A DNA stretch of 64,000 nucleotides from Paramecium tetraurelia. Taxonomy: Eukaryota > Ciliophora > Oligohymenophorea > Peniculida > Parameciidae. Each line of letters begins with the position of its first letter. Position 1 is the stretch's first letter. A program made the position numbers and the translations under genes. The stretch is from the NCBI RefSeq assembly GCF_000165425.1, contig NW_001798969.1:19022-83021 (forward strand), given 5' to 3'. Shown one piece after another: positions 12,901-26,386 of the stretch. The notes under the pieces are model-generated. The model searched no databases. It saw nothing but the letters and a program-made list of their open reading frames with translations, and was not told the DNA's origin.

Positions 12901-15900
12901 ATTCTGAATCTTTTTTGTGCCATTGAATTAACAAAGGATACCTCCTGAGCTAATATCGATAGTAATGTTTCTATTAGATGAAAAGTTCAGTACTGCATCA
13001 AGAGTTGTTTATTCAAAAGTGTACGCAATCATAGGTGTCAAAGTATATTTTGGAATAGTAACATTAAAACTACTTCCACTTGTGATTTCAGAATAGTTCA
13101 CTCTTGAGGACCTAGAATTAGAATTGTTCCTATGGACTTCAACTATCGATAGCGTATATGAAGAATTATCAAATTAAGTTTTATTCAAATCAGAACAAGC
13201 CTTCTTTTTAATTTTGAATTCCAAAACAATTGCTTCAAAAGTATAATAAGTAGGCTTAGAAACCCAAAGGATAGTGGGGAATTGACCAGAATGGGTTTCC
13301 AATTTAATTTGCTGTACACTCTTTTGGGCAACAAAATTTTGAAATTCCAATTCGAAAGTAATATTGGATTGTTTAGGTAGAGTTTGGATTGGGATAACTA
13401 ATTCTAACATCTAGAATTTAGTTAATGAATTAACAAAGTTTTCAATGTCCCCTTTTCCATTTGTTCCACTTACAGTGTAGGTCCATTTTATTTCAATAAA
13501 CCCTCTGAGTCCATCATTCAATTTGGATTTCAAGGCTATATTATTATCATCACAAGGATTTATAAGATAAGTAGGTAAATCGTATATTGCAATTGGAGAT
13601 ACAGGGTTTAAGGGACTTTTAACATCATTGAAGATAAAAATATTTAATCTTTGATCACAGTCTTAATGACCAAAATAGTTTTCTTAAAAAAAGATTTAAT
13701 CTCCTGGAAGAATTTTTGGTTATTATCCAACACCTATTTATAATATTGTATCATCGATAGGATCAATTTCACAAATAGGATTCTTACCAAGTAATTTATA
13801 TGTTTTATCATCTAATATTTATAAGCAGACATTATCTTGAAATTGAGTTGTGAAAAATTATGAATTCAAGGTGAAGTCAAACTTTACTGATATATACAAC
13901 AAGTCATCAGAGAATCTAACATCGAGGACAGCAACTTAACAAGCTTTAATATTCTTAGAATTTGAATACTTGAACACCATGGAGTATCAAGGTGACTCAC
14001 AGAATCGGGTGGTTAATCACAAGACATCTCAGGAGACAAGACTCTATTGGCTTTACAAGTTAGACATCCATCTAAGTTGCATGTTTTGCATAACCAAAAA
14101 CAAGTCTAACAAGATTCATTCGAGAAATCATCATAAAATCCATCTGGACATTAACAAAGAGGAAATTTAATACGATCTCCTTTACAACTTAAACAATTTA
14201 TTGAGGATTCTTAGCATGTTTTACATTAAAAGGCACATTCTTAGAGTATAAATAATTAAAATACTCTCACATAGAGGTTATCCACCTTCAAAATACCCAT
14301 CTTCACAGATACAAAGTTGAGTTGATCTTCCTTCCTTACATGTTAAACAATTAGAAGAAGTTTTATCACAAGTCTAGCATTAATTGTCACAAGCTATACT
14401 ATAATTATAATTAATTACTTTCACAATTGAGAGAAGAATTTTCAAAATAACCAAGTTTACAACTACAAGCAGGAGGTGCTTCCCTCAAATTACCAAAACA
14501 AGATAGACAATTATTTGAAGAGTTCTAACAAACTCTACAGCGTGCACTGCATTTAAAGCAATCCACTTAAAAGCCATCATCATAGTATCCATCTTTGCAA
14601 ATACAATTCTATGAAATGGTCAATCTATTGGAAGTGCTAGATTAAAAACAAGTTACACAATTATCTCTCTATGAATTACATGTTGAACATTTATAATGGC
14701 ATTCTAATAATATAAACATTTAATACTTTAACATTGTTCATTTATGTCTTAATAGAAACCAGTTAAACAAGGACATCTATTAATAACAGATTGATCAAGT
14801 CTATTTTAATTAATATCACAACTTAAACAAAAATCTCTTCTCCCTTTACATGTTAGACATTAATTAGAGCACTCTATAAATTAATCAAAATTTTACTTTG
14901 ACAAACCAATTAACCACTATCATAATATCCATTTTAACAAACACACTAATTTAGATTCAATAATCTAAAGTTTTGGGCTTAATTACATGAAGTACATTTA
15001 GTTGAAGTCATTACACATGTTTAACATATTGGATTGCATGGTTAACACAACTCAATTCCAATATCATAGTAACCATCTAAACAAATGCATTGATTAGAGC
15101 TGTTTAATAGTCTATAATTAGTTGGCTCACATGATAAGCAATTAGTTGGTAAACTTTAGCATGTCTTACAACTGAAATTGCATACTACGGTTACTCTAAA
15201 ATTATTACATGAACACTTTTTTTGATTAACTTCATAATATCCATCTTTGCATGGACACTTCAAGTTAACTGGATCAAAATATCTAGTAATACTTTCACAC
15301 TCTAAGCATTGGGACAATGACTTACATTCTCTACACAAAACAGTACACACTGAATAACAACAATAAGAATACTTGCGCATGTTGAAGTGGAAGAGTTAAA
15401 AAAGTAGCCTGAAGAACAAAGACATCTACCTGTAGTATTCAGACTAAGGTTGTACGAAGGATCACATGTTAGACAATTTGTTGGGAATACTTTACAAGTT
15501 AAACAAGATGAGTCACATGGTCTACAATCTAAAGATATTGGCTCTTCGTAATATCCATCTTTGCATATACAAATATTTCCTGTTGAAAATATTCTAAATT
15601 TATCAACTGCACATGTTGTACAATAATTGGCTTGATTGATACATGTTAAGCAAGTTTAATCACAAAATAAACACTATTTATCTGAGCCACTCTCATATGT
15701 ACCATCTACACATTTGCATTAATTGTTAGATAATTATCTTAAAACTTTGCAAGAAGTACAAGAAGTGATTGAATTTAAACAAGCTTAACAAGTAATATCA
15801 CACTCTTGGCATAAACTATTGATTTAAGTCGCTCCAGGTTTGCAAATACATGTTTTAGTTGCAGAGTCCAGAACTCTCATTAATGATGAATCACATTCAA

Positions 15901-18900
15901 TACAAGTAGTAGAAGTGAGTGAGCAATTTAAACAATTCTGATTACATTTACTACATTTACTCAGATTATTTACAAAATAACCTACACTACATGGACAAGC
16001 ACTTCCATCCAAATATCTTGGAGATTCACAGGATGTACAATTATCTGCAGTGTTTAAACAAGTCAAACATGAGCTTAAACATTTATTACAATTAGTAGAG
16101 ATTCCATCATCATAATATCCAGGTAAACAAAAACAGGCCCCTTGATTATAGACTCTAAAGGAAGTTGTCTTGTCTAAACAACTTTGACAAAATTAACTTC
16201 CAAAAGAATTACAAGTAAGACAAGTATAATAACATTTTTAACAAGTTTGAGTTCCATTGTCAAAATAAGAATCAATGCAATTACAAGTAAATAATGTTCC
16301 ATTGAATACTCTATTGGATGCAGATGGACACACATTACATTTTGTAGAAATGGTGTTGCATTCTGAACAAGAATAGTGGCATTCTATTAATAATATTAAT
16401 CTAAGGTACTTTAACATATAGGATTAGATCCATCATCAAAATATCCTTTTTAGCAAATACATTATGAATTGATTAAAGTTCTAAATGAGTTTGATAAGCA
16501 AGTTAAACATGTCGTATCTAACCCTGCACAAGTTTCGCAACTATAATAGCATCCTAATGCCTATTACTAAAATATTACCTAAGCATTTAGGTTTGCCAAT
16601 ATCAAAATAATTAGGGCCACAGACACAAGTAGAATTAGTAAAAACTCTACCATCACTAGCCATGCATGAGGTACATTAATTATATTTAGATCCGCTGCAC
16701 TGTAAACAAGAATAATGACAATCTATTATGTTAAATTAATTTGATAAAACTTTGACAATCAACTTTTCCTGCAACTTCATAACTAGTGATAAAAGCTCCA
16801 GTTAGCTTGGTCTAGCAAATACAAACATTCCCTTGTAAATATCTATCTGATTTACAAGATATACAATGATCAGGAGCATTTGAACAATCCAAACAATAAG
16901 CACTGCATGCTAAGCATTATTTTGATTTATACGTTGACATTCAGGAGTTCCAACATCATAGTATGTACTCATACATACGCAGTTCCCTGAAGGATCCAAT
17001 TGTCTCATAATCTAAGTATAACAGGATGTGCATTAATTTTATTAAGATCCATTACATGTTAAGCAATTGACATAACAAGCTAACATGAATTTCAAATTAT
17101 ACGAATGCAGATTGGATTATTAGGTGGGTCATACATTTTGTCTGGACAAGAACAAGAATTGTTGGTTCCTAGATCCCTATAAGAGTAGAGTGGACAAGCT
17201 GTACAATTGTCTATTGTGCCACTGCAGTTAGCACAACGATATGAGCATTCTAGCATATTTAGTATAATTAATTACTGTAACACATGGGGTCGCCAACTGT
17301 TTTTCCCATATAAGTATCAAGACATGCACACAAGTTAGTCTTAAATTCTCTATTGTTATCGCTACAATGCTTATTACCAAAATATTTTTGCTATACTGGA
17401 TGAGAATGTTAGACATTAATCCTAAGCAGGACCATAACAGGTACGACATGTAAAATGGCAAGCTTTAAATAGATAATATAATTACCGGTACATTATAATA
17501 CACCAATATCATAATATCCATCAGGACAAATACATTTGAACATTGAATATTGACGATAAGTTAAGTTGCAAGTTAAACAGTTACTATCCAAACTGCCATT
17601 ACAAGTATTGCAAGTGAAATGACATGCTTAACATTCTAATGATTTGCCATCACTATAATAATTTGAATTTTTGCAGCCACATTTAAATGTGGTTCCTACT
17701 CTATCTGATTACCTTGAAATGGGACAACTTGTGCATTAATCTTCTGTAGATAAGATACAACTAGAACAAGTATAATGACAATTGTCTATAAAATAGTGAT
17801 ATTAAATAACTTACATTTACAGACCATATCATTAGTTCCAGTATCAATATAGGAATTATTGCATAAACATTGATAATCAGAACTCAGATTACGAAAGGAT
17901 GAGGATGAGCAGGCTGTGCAATTAGTTGCCAAAGGACCATTGCAATTTTCACATGTATAATGGCATTCTAAAATCAAAAAGATAATTACTAAAGCAAGCA
18001 TCAGAAATACCATCTTCACCATATCCTGCTCTACAAGCACAAATAAATTGGTTATTAACATCTCTATTTTACCCCGCTATACACATTGTACAATATTAAT
18101 TGGCTGTATTATCTAAAGGCTTAGAGCATTTCTCACATCTTGGATGACATGCTAAAATAAGTAATTAGGATTATATACGTTAGCATATTGTACTTCCATC
18201 ATTCTGAGTTATTTCAATTGTCCTATCTAAGCATGTACATTATTTAGACACTAATTATTTGTAATATATATTCGGGTCTCCACAATCAATACAGTCATCT
18301 ATATTTGGTCCATTGCACTGATAACATGATTTATAGCACACTAATTCAAATAAAAGATATTACATTAACAACCAGTTTCAGCAACGCCAGTATTATAATT
18401 TCCTTAAGGGCATTATGAATATAACAATACAAAGTCTCTGATACCAAATGACTCTCCATCTGGTGATTCATTTAGATTTGTAGTAAAAGAGATCTCAAAT
18501 TGAGTGCTAGTATGATTTAAATCCAATTCAATTCTTGTAAAAAGTGTTCTATGGTCATCGTGTGAATCTCCGCAAATCTTCCAAAATTAACCCTAATCAA
18601 AGAAAAATTATTTTTGCCAAATAAGAGTGCCATCTAGTCTCATATAGGCATGTTCAGAATCCCAGGAATCAATCTTAACCCATAAAAACTATATCTTTAT
18701 TCTAGCATGTTATGGAATATTTAGAAAAAGACCTACTTATAACTGTACCAGCTCCTATTTTGTTATAACCACCAAATAAAGCAGCAGCTAATTTATATTC
18801 AAAGATTGTTACGTCCACAATATGTAGCTTCAGGAGTTGTTGGAATTGTATTCCAACCATCGGATTATATTTCATCATTACTTAATTAGGTCCAACTAGT

Positions 18901-19571
18901 GAAAAATATCTACCAAACCTAACATTAAACATCTGTATCAGTTTCTTTGCAAATTTAACATCCATCTGGGCATCTCTCAACCGAAATAATAAAATCTCTC
19001 ATTCCCCAAGATTCCTTTCAAAATAATCAAACTTGAATACATTATCACGCCCTTCGTTCAAAACACTTGTGACTACTACTATTGCTGTAGGACCACTATG
19101 TTAAACTATTAAGTTCAAATTAAAACTCATTTCTCTATATTCATCCATTACAGTCCCACATATGTCAGTTCCCTGAGTTCCAAATTATGCTAGCTGCCAC
19201 CCAATCTGTTAATCAACGTAAACTTAAGCTATTTCATTATCCCAAGAATCAATTCTATGCTATTTATTGTCCTTACTTCCAAAATTACAATTACAAATTT
19301 ATCTTAAAATGAGGAGGAAGTGTAAATATCTTAGAAACAGTTGTCCTTGATCCAAAAGCATTGTAACCTACAAATAATAACGTGCCCATGCAGTCTGTGA
19401 ATTATGGCGAAGCTCCGCTGACGACCCAATCTAAATTTAATCGAATATTATAATACTATCCGCATCAGAAAAAGTATTCCCTTAAAATGAAGACGATATC
19501 ACTTCCATAACTCCAAACACTTTTATTATACAATTCAGATAAAGAAATATTGCAAAGTTAGGTTAAATCAT
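9949..19571 (-). CDS. giant membrane protein with furin-like repeats and REJ/GPS-like region
   Basis: One gene of about 9.6 kb read leftwards, on the order of 3,000 residues. A hydrophobic, signal-like N-terminus is followed by two related modules, each with a WKIDSWDNE or VKIDSWDSE block. Introns resolved there lie at 19,431-19,456, 19,255-19,276, 19,015-19,040 and 18,788-18,812. From about 18,400 to 14,000 come many Cys-rich furin/growth-factor-receptor-like repeats (for example CTSCESPRYLDGSACPCSVG). About 14,000-11,100 is beta-rich and Cys-poor, as in REJ (receptor for egg jelly) proteins. A GPS-like motif follows (VSCISEELGSIFLVQ, about 10,880), then about five hydrophobic membrane segments (such as ILLFYGIFIAFTLFIYF) and a TGA stop. 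It is probably a surface receptor or channel-like protein; no PLAT domain or ion-channel pore was identified. A single-base frame break occurs near 18,722. Further introns exist that I did not all place, so internal structure is approximate. Confidence 0.72.
18714..18730 (-). other. single-base frame break in the giant gene
   Basis: On the minus strand the frame reading GGYNKIGAGTVISRSFS must switch by one base to continue into NIPQHARIKIQFLWVKIDSW. No GT...AG segment of acceptable length restores the frame. The break lies next to an A5/T5 run (18,725-18,729), so a homopolymer length error is the simplest explanation; a real mutation is the alternative. Confidence 0.6.
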
Positions 19572-19949
19572 TAATATAATTAATGTGAAAATGTAAATTT
19601 AGGATATTTTAAATAGGTAACTTTCTAAAATAATATTAATTAAGTTTAATATCAACAACGACCTACAAAACTATGTATATTAGCAATCTAACCCAATTTT
19701 AGTTTAACGATGCGAAAATGAAAAAACAATCTCATGCAATCAGATTAGATTTAGGTTTTTGATCCAAAATTCTGTTCATCTTGTGCGTTTAATAAACGAA
19801 ATTTTCCCAGTATTTAAATTACCTATTAAATCACCAAACTTATCAATCATTTGCCCAATCATTATTTTTAGATTTTTTGTTGATAAAAATAGCTATTTTC
19901 TATGTCTTTTGATGCCAAAACCACTTCTAACTAGTTTACTTATAAAACT

Positions 19950-21100
19950 ATTTTAATGATTATTAAATTAGATTTGAATAAGGATCTAAATTTATCTTGA
20001 AAAACTCAACTATAAATGAATTGATTTTGAAGAGGGCTACAATTTATATTCTCACTCAAATTGAAAATCCAGAAATTTTAATTAAATAATTTTAATTTTT
20101 TAATCCGCTTAAATAACATATTGCCTACTTAATAAAAAATTATCCAAAATATATTGCTATAAAATCGTTAAATCCAAGTGAGCATAGAGAGATTGCCTTT
20201 AATATAAACGCAGATAGTTAATATTTTTATTGAGCAAACAATTACATTTTTATTGATCTCCCATAAATAAATGAAGATAATGTACTTTTAGTATTATCAC
20301 TCTTTAATAATGCTTGGAATATATTCAAATTTAATTCTTTTTCATTAAATTACAAATTAAGCAGTTGTTGAATAGAGGAAGAGCATTAAGGCGTATAATC
20401 ACAAGATTGTTCATTTCGAACCAACTTACATAACTAGATATCTAAATCTGTAGTTTTATGAGTATCAATGATACCTGTTCTGTTGAGGAATTCTGAGGTT
20501 TGATAAATAAATATATTTAATATATTCAACATCATAAGCGAATGATGGCATGAAACTCAACTTCCTAGTTTCTGATGTCTCATCGCTATTTTAAGTATTA
20601 TTTAATATTTATTGCTTTAGCTAATTGTTGTATCCAAAAGGAATATTCGTTTAAGAAGTGTTGCAACTTCATGCCAATAACTTACTTACTTCTATAGATA
20701 ATATTTAGAAAATCAACTTTTTCACACAATAATATAATAATCATTGATTTTTCTAAAGAAATTCAGAATTATCAAGGTGTATCATTTTTAACCAATTAAT
20801 ATTATAAAACAAATGGTTTTGTGAATAAATACTATAATAAGATACTTTGATTGCAATTTGATATTCTAGGATAAAGAACATGTGTCTAATTTATCCTTAT
20901 AACTTAATTCTTTCAATAACAAAGAAGGAATTTTTATTGTAATTATTGTTTTGGTATAAAAATTTCCAACTCAAATAATGTTAGTAAATACTCAAAAATA
21001 GCTAATTCCCTATTGATTATATCAAAATTTTATACATTTTGATTATATTCAAGAAGTGTTTATCCTAACAATCGTTTAACAATGATAATTACTTAAATGA
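19950..21100 (+). pseudogene. decayed protein-coding gene with in-frame TGA codons
   Basis: Plus-strand frame from about 19,960 to 20,500 reads as ordinary Paramecium protein (for example LNPSEHREIAFNINADSQYF, IDLPQINEDNVLLVLSLFNN) with TAA and TAG at Gln-like positions. It is interrupted in the same frame by TGA at 20,231, 20,369 and 20,459. A further coding-like piece in another frame (IIIIDFSKEIQNYQGVSFLT) is at about 20,730-20,850. No small intron removes these stops. I do not recognise the family. The rest of 19,572-21,569 shows nothing else I can support. Confidence 0.45.
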
Positions 21101-21569
21101 TTGTCCAACAATTTTTTTGAGGGTCTAAAGTATTCATTTAAGAGGCAATCATTAAAACTTTTTATAGGAGATATCCAAAAAAAATAAAATTTTAAGGGAA
21201 ACTTCGAGCTCATGGAAATTAATCGATGTAATAATTAAAAGGCACCATCTACTTGTATATTATGATTTATTATACTTTGATGTTGTTTCCAAATGTGATT
21301 TAATAAATGTTAATAATTGTCTCATTATATTCCAAAGATAAAATATATATATAAATTGGATATTTAATTAGCTTATTATATTTTTCAAATAGAAATATTT
21401 GGCTCTGTTATGGAAGCATAAATTCTTAATTTAATTTTTCTGAGGATTCATATAAAGATTTTGCTGAGAATCAATTGATTCGCCTTGATAGGATAATTTT
21501 TTCTTACTTTGAAAATTAAGAGAAAGTTTTCATATTATATAACATTAATAAAAATTTTAAATTTTGATT

Positions 21570-23806
21570 ATGCTATCAAAATAACAATAATAATTGTAAG
21601 AGATAGTATCTCAGAGCATATTGAAGAAGTATGTTTGAATAATAATTAGATCTGCGACGAAGACATCATAAAAATTGAGTTAGTCATTTAATCCTAATGG
21701 ATTGATAGGTTAATCATTGAGTCCTACTCAGAAAACAAATTAAAGTATGGGATTAAAAAAAGGGAACAATTTAAAATAGTATCAATAAGATTTGCTTAAA
21801 TTGATGACAAGCCATAAACAATTATAATCTGGCACTAAAAAAGCCAATATGTCAGATCTGATGAGTTAATAAAAGGATTCCAAGAGAATCTCTTCTGGAA
21901 ATAGTCAGCCTCAGAAATCCCAGAACTCGAATAAAATTAGTTTTGTTAATCCAGCTAGTTAGATTATTATAATTGTTAATCATGAAAATCAACAAATCAA
22001 ATTTAGCATAGATCCTCAAAAATCAACGGGATGGTTAGAAGAATACTTGAAATAAGAAGTAAAGAAACATTCTATTCACCAATATTCATCTACAGGATCT
22101 TAACCTGACGAAAGAAAGGTAACTTGTGGAACAGGCAATGAGTCATCAGATTTGGAAATAGTGTCATTTAATACAGTTGATAAGAACTTACCAATCGATT
22201 ACTATTTGCAACAAGCAAATAAAAGTTTAGAAATTTTTAGTGGATAGACACTAAATCTCTAGCCCTTTTATGGAACTCCTCAATAAAGTAAAATAACTTT
22301 GAAGGATTTTATATTTGTAAAATGTATAGGAGTGGGAGGATTTTCCAGGGTTTATATGGTAAAGAAAAAGTCAAATGGAAGATTCTATGCAATGAAATTA
22401 ATTGATAAGGAATTCATAATCCAACATAAAAAACAAGGTATTATTATAATAAATATAAATATTAGGGATCGTATAAAATGAGAGAGACATAATGACTGTG
22501 CTTGATCACCCTTTTATAATAAAATTGGAATATGCATTTGAATCCAAAAATTTTATTGTCTTCGTTTTAGAATTTTGCAGCGGAGGGGAATTGTTTTGGC
22601 AATTAAGATAAGTGAAGAGAATGACAGAAGATCAAGCTCGGTTTTATTTTACAGAAATTTGTTTGGCTATGTTTTATCTACATTCACTGTCAGTGGTATA
22701 CAGAGATATCAAACCAGAAAATATCTTAATTGACATTGATGGTCACATAAGAATTGCAGACTTCGGTCTATCCAAGCCTAATATGACAGAAGAAGACTAT
22801 GCCTATAGTTTTTGTGGATCTCCTGAATACATGGCTCCGGAAATGCTGTTGAAAGTGGGACATAATGTACAGGTAGACCACTACTGTATGGGTGCTTTGC
22901 TCTTTGAATTAGTTACAGGATTGCCTCCTTATTATTCAAGAGACACTGATGAAATTTATGAATCAATCCTCAATGAAGAATTAACATTCCCTGAGAAGTT
23001 AAATTTATCACCAGAAATCAAGGTATAACTATTATTGATCAATAGGACTTGCTCTAAGGATTACTATGCAAATAACCATCAGAGAGATTGGGAGCGAATA
23101 AAGGATTAACTGAATTGCTGACTCATGCTTGGTTTAAAGATGTGGATTTGGTGGCAATTTTACAAAAATAGATCCCGCCTCCATTCAAACCTAATTAATT
23201 GAAATTCAATTATGACTCAAATGATTTAATGAAGGGGGAATTGGAAACAAGAGAAAAGCTTTTGGGGAAAACAGGCCTGCAATAAGAAATAAGAATATTT
23301 AAGGCATTCTACTTTGATTCTTATGAATAAAAATAGATGAAAACAGAACAGGCTAAAATTCTATAACAACACTTTATGATGGTGACTTAATAATAATTAG
23401 CATTAAATCAAAAGTTTAAACCCAAAAGAAAAAGCACTGAGCCGAAGGAACATCAATCGAAACCTGCATCTCCATAAACTAGGAATCAAAAATAATAGAA
23501 ATTCACGCCAGAGTAATTCTAATCTCTTTAGAAAAGAATAAAATCTTAGTATATATTGAGTTCTAAAATAGATAATCATCTATGAGCAACGTATAATAGA
23601 TCAGTACTATTCCAAGTCCTGCGTAATCTAAGTTGTAGGGTTTAAAGAGGATTATTTCCCAAAATAATTTTTTTGCTGACAGATAGAATACATTGCCCAC
23701 AGGACAGAAGGATGGAAATATAGACTATCACCAATTGCTATCAAATGTGTCAACAGAATAAATTTTACATAAAAGGGTATCCTCTTTAAAGTAGAGAAAA
23801 AAATGA
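21570..23806 (+). CDS. 713-aa AGC-family serine/threonine protein kinase
   Basis: Five exons with introns at 21,629-21,649, 22,438-22,465, 23,023-23,045 and 23,549-23,571 leave exactly 714 codons. Residues 1-235 are Ser/Gln/Asn-rich and disordered. The kinase domain (about 240-510) has GVGGFSRVYMVKKK, AMKLIDKEF, YRDIKPENILI (about 360), ADFGLSKPNM, GSPEYMAPEM and the aPK/AKT/S6K-like motif PSERLGANKGLTELLTHAWF. The AGC C-terminal tail follows, with AFYFDSYE where the family has a hydrophobic turn motif. The extra C-terminal exon after 23,571 continues Ser/Gln-rich sequence; ignoring the last intron would end the protein at a TGA at 23,585. Likely a cytosolic kinase of the PKA/PKG/AKT class; no cyclic-nucleotide or PH domain was seen. 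The start is the first ATG of the open first exon. Confidence 0.92.
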
Positions 23807-23855
23807 ATTTACTAAAAACAATAAATTAATTTTATAATTTTGAATTTTTCTCACT

Positions 23856-26371
23856 ATGAATAGAAATAAAGACTTGGATGCACTCCTCTTTTAAAAGAAC
23901 ACTGAATTAAAATAAGACTTAGAGAAACCTCCCTATTCTCACATAGATATCACCATTACATCTTATAGTGAAATATCTGATGGAACTCCAAATAAATTTC
24001 CAATCAAAAAAGTCTATACAGAATAAAATTGCTTTTAACATCAAAAGAATAGAATACTAACTCAAGAAGAATAGATCCACTAATAAAATCAATTATAGGT
24101 ATCAAATTCAATTCTTGAATCTATGACCCCATAAAGAATGAATAAATTAATTGATTGGTCTAAATATAATGTAACACCTGGGGATGGCAAAAATATCTTC
24201 CCCCAAGTTCAAGGACCAAGTATCGAATTTTCAAATGAAAACTCATTAAATTTTAAATAACCGTAAAAACTTAATATCAACAGCGATATTCTCTTAAATA
24301 AATACATCGAAATTGAAGAGAGACTTAAATTGTTATAGGCAAAGCATAAAGACTTTTCAACTCTCGAAGCTCTAAGGGGTAAGAACCTACAAATAGCCTC
24401 TTAGAAAATTGTTAGTTAATAAGAGGTTATCAGATCCAAAGACAAGATTATTGATGAATTAAATTTAGAAATCAAAAAAAGAAAGGATTATGATATATAA
24501 ATTAAGGATCTATTAAAAGAAATTGAGCAAAAGGATTAAATATTAAGTGAATTCGAAAATAAATAAGACAAGGATAGAATAATTGAAAATTAGGAACAGT
24601 AAATTCAAATTCTAACAAACAGATTGAAAAAAGAGTTTGAATATCGAAAGCAGAATGAAAACATGTTGTCAGAAATCAAATTAAAAGAGATTAAAAGATC
24701 CACAGTATTTGAACTCAATACTAAATGTCAATCTTGTTCATTAAGCAAATAGGAATTGAAAAATATATTATAAGAATGCTCAATTGAAGATGATAAGAAT
24801 ATTTTTGAAAGTGAAATGTCTGTACCAATTTAAATCAGAGAAGTGGTTACATTACTACTGACAAAGCAGAGAGAATAGATAGATATTGCATTTCAATAAT
24901 ATGAAGAATAGTTAAAAGAGTTATCAGATTAAATTGAGTATTTCAAAGAGTAAAATAAGAACTTAATAGATGACAACAATAAATTGCATAACTAATTATC
25001 AATAATCTTAAATGAAAGAGGAGAACAAGAATAGAAATTATACGAAGAATTTGAAAAAGTAAAAAAGATCAACTACCAATTAATTTAGGAAAATTCAGAA
25101 TTTAAATAATAATTAAAATCTCCCAGAAACTAAGATCATTAGAAATCTATCGATTTAGAGAATTTAGGTCATTTTAAATCAATTTAAACAGATAGATCTG
25201 GTTTAAATAATGAAATGGCATAAATTAAACAATAATTCTAAAATTAAATAAAGGACTTACTCGGAAAAATATCTGAATAAGAAAAACAAATATTATAGTT
25301 AAAGAATGATTCATTTAAGAATTTATCATCTTCTAAAAAGAATAAGAATTTTTAGAGTCAAAATTTATAAAATGAGATGAAACACCAGGAATAAAAACTT
25401 AAGGAGAAAGATAAAAAGAACATTGAACTTTATTCATAAATAAAATAACTATAGCAAGTCTAAAAAGATTATGAATTAACAATTTTTGAGCTTAAGGATG
25501 AACTGGAAAAACAGAAAAAGAAATTGTAATAAAAAAATACGGAAGTTAAGTAATTAATTGACTAGAATAAAACCTTTTAAGACAAAAATACGAATCTAAA
25601 TCAAAAGATTATTTTGCTCTAATAACAATGCATTTAGTAGGAATCTGATATGAAATTGAATGATACTAAATTATCACCAAACAATAAAAGCATTGAACAA
25701 GATAGGGTGATTAGTTAATATATTTCATCAAATTTGAGTTAGCAATAATTAAATTAATTGGTGGATGAATATAAGAGTTATCAATAAGAGTTTGTAGACT
25801 TGAAACAGGTTTTTACAGAGAAACTAAGATAACATGAAATATTATAAAATGTATTATTTATTGTTATTATTGTTAGAGAATATCAAGACTTCAACAAGAC
25901 AATAACTATTTGGCTTAGCAAAATCAAAAGTTGATGATGGAAAATTAGAGTCAAAAGGATGATAAATTAACAAAAAGAACATCTGAAGAAATTACTACAG
26001 GAGTACGATGTTCTGCTGCAACTGGAGATTCAATAAATATAAAATCATTCATCCAATTAGGAGATGAGGAATCTTTAAAGAGAAAATAATTAAACATTCT
26101 AGATCTGATTTAGCCTGAATTAATGTCTACGGAAGAAACTCTTTACATTCTTAAGGAAATACTGATTAGATCCGTAAAGTCGATAGAATTGATAAAGAAA
26201 ATATATTAGATAAGTGAAATAAAGGAATTGCTGTTCATCATACAATAGGTGGATGAAAAGTATTAGAGTTCCAACAAAAAGTTGACTAAGGTTATCAGCT
26301 GCATTTTAGGAGAAAAAAGGAAAATAAAATACACAAATAGAAGTGAAAAGCCAGATTTCTATAATTCTTGA
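23856..26371 (+). CDS. 829-aa long coiled-coil protein
   Basis: Two exons around one 26-nt intron (25,851-25,876) give 830 codons exactly. The first 110 residues are Ser/Pro/Asn-rich. From about residue 135 to the end the sequence is a nearly continuous heptad-rich coiled coil dominated by Glu, Lys, Gln and Leu, with a short break at CQSCSLSKQELK that could be a CxxC metal site. No catalytic motif is present. It lies 50 bp downstream of the AGC kinase on the same strand. A structural role at basal bodies, cortex or spindle is a guess from architecture only. Confidence 0.85.
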
Positions 26372-26386
26372 TATGATCTATAAGTA

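Noticed and set aside
15156-18061. Several separate small cysteine-rich genes on the minus strand
   Set aside because: They are in-frame pieces of one giant gene, separated only by TAA/TAG glutamine codons and small introns.
19950-21100. Nuclear copy of mitochondrial DNA (TGA as Trp)
   Set aside because: The same frame contains TAA and TAG at Gln-like positions, which fits nuclear ciliate code and not the mitochondrial code.
22299-23028. Two separate short kinase genes
   Set aside because: Both are exon pieces of one AGC kinase joined by 28- and 23-nt introns.
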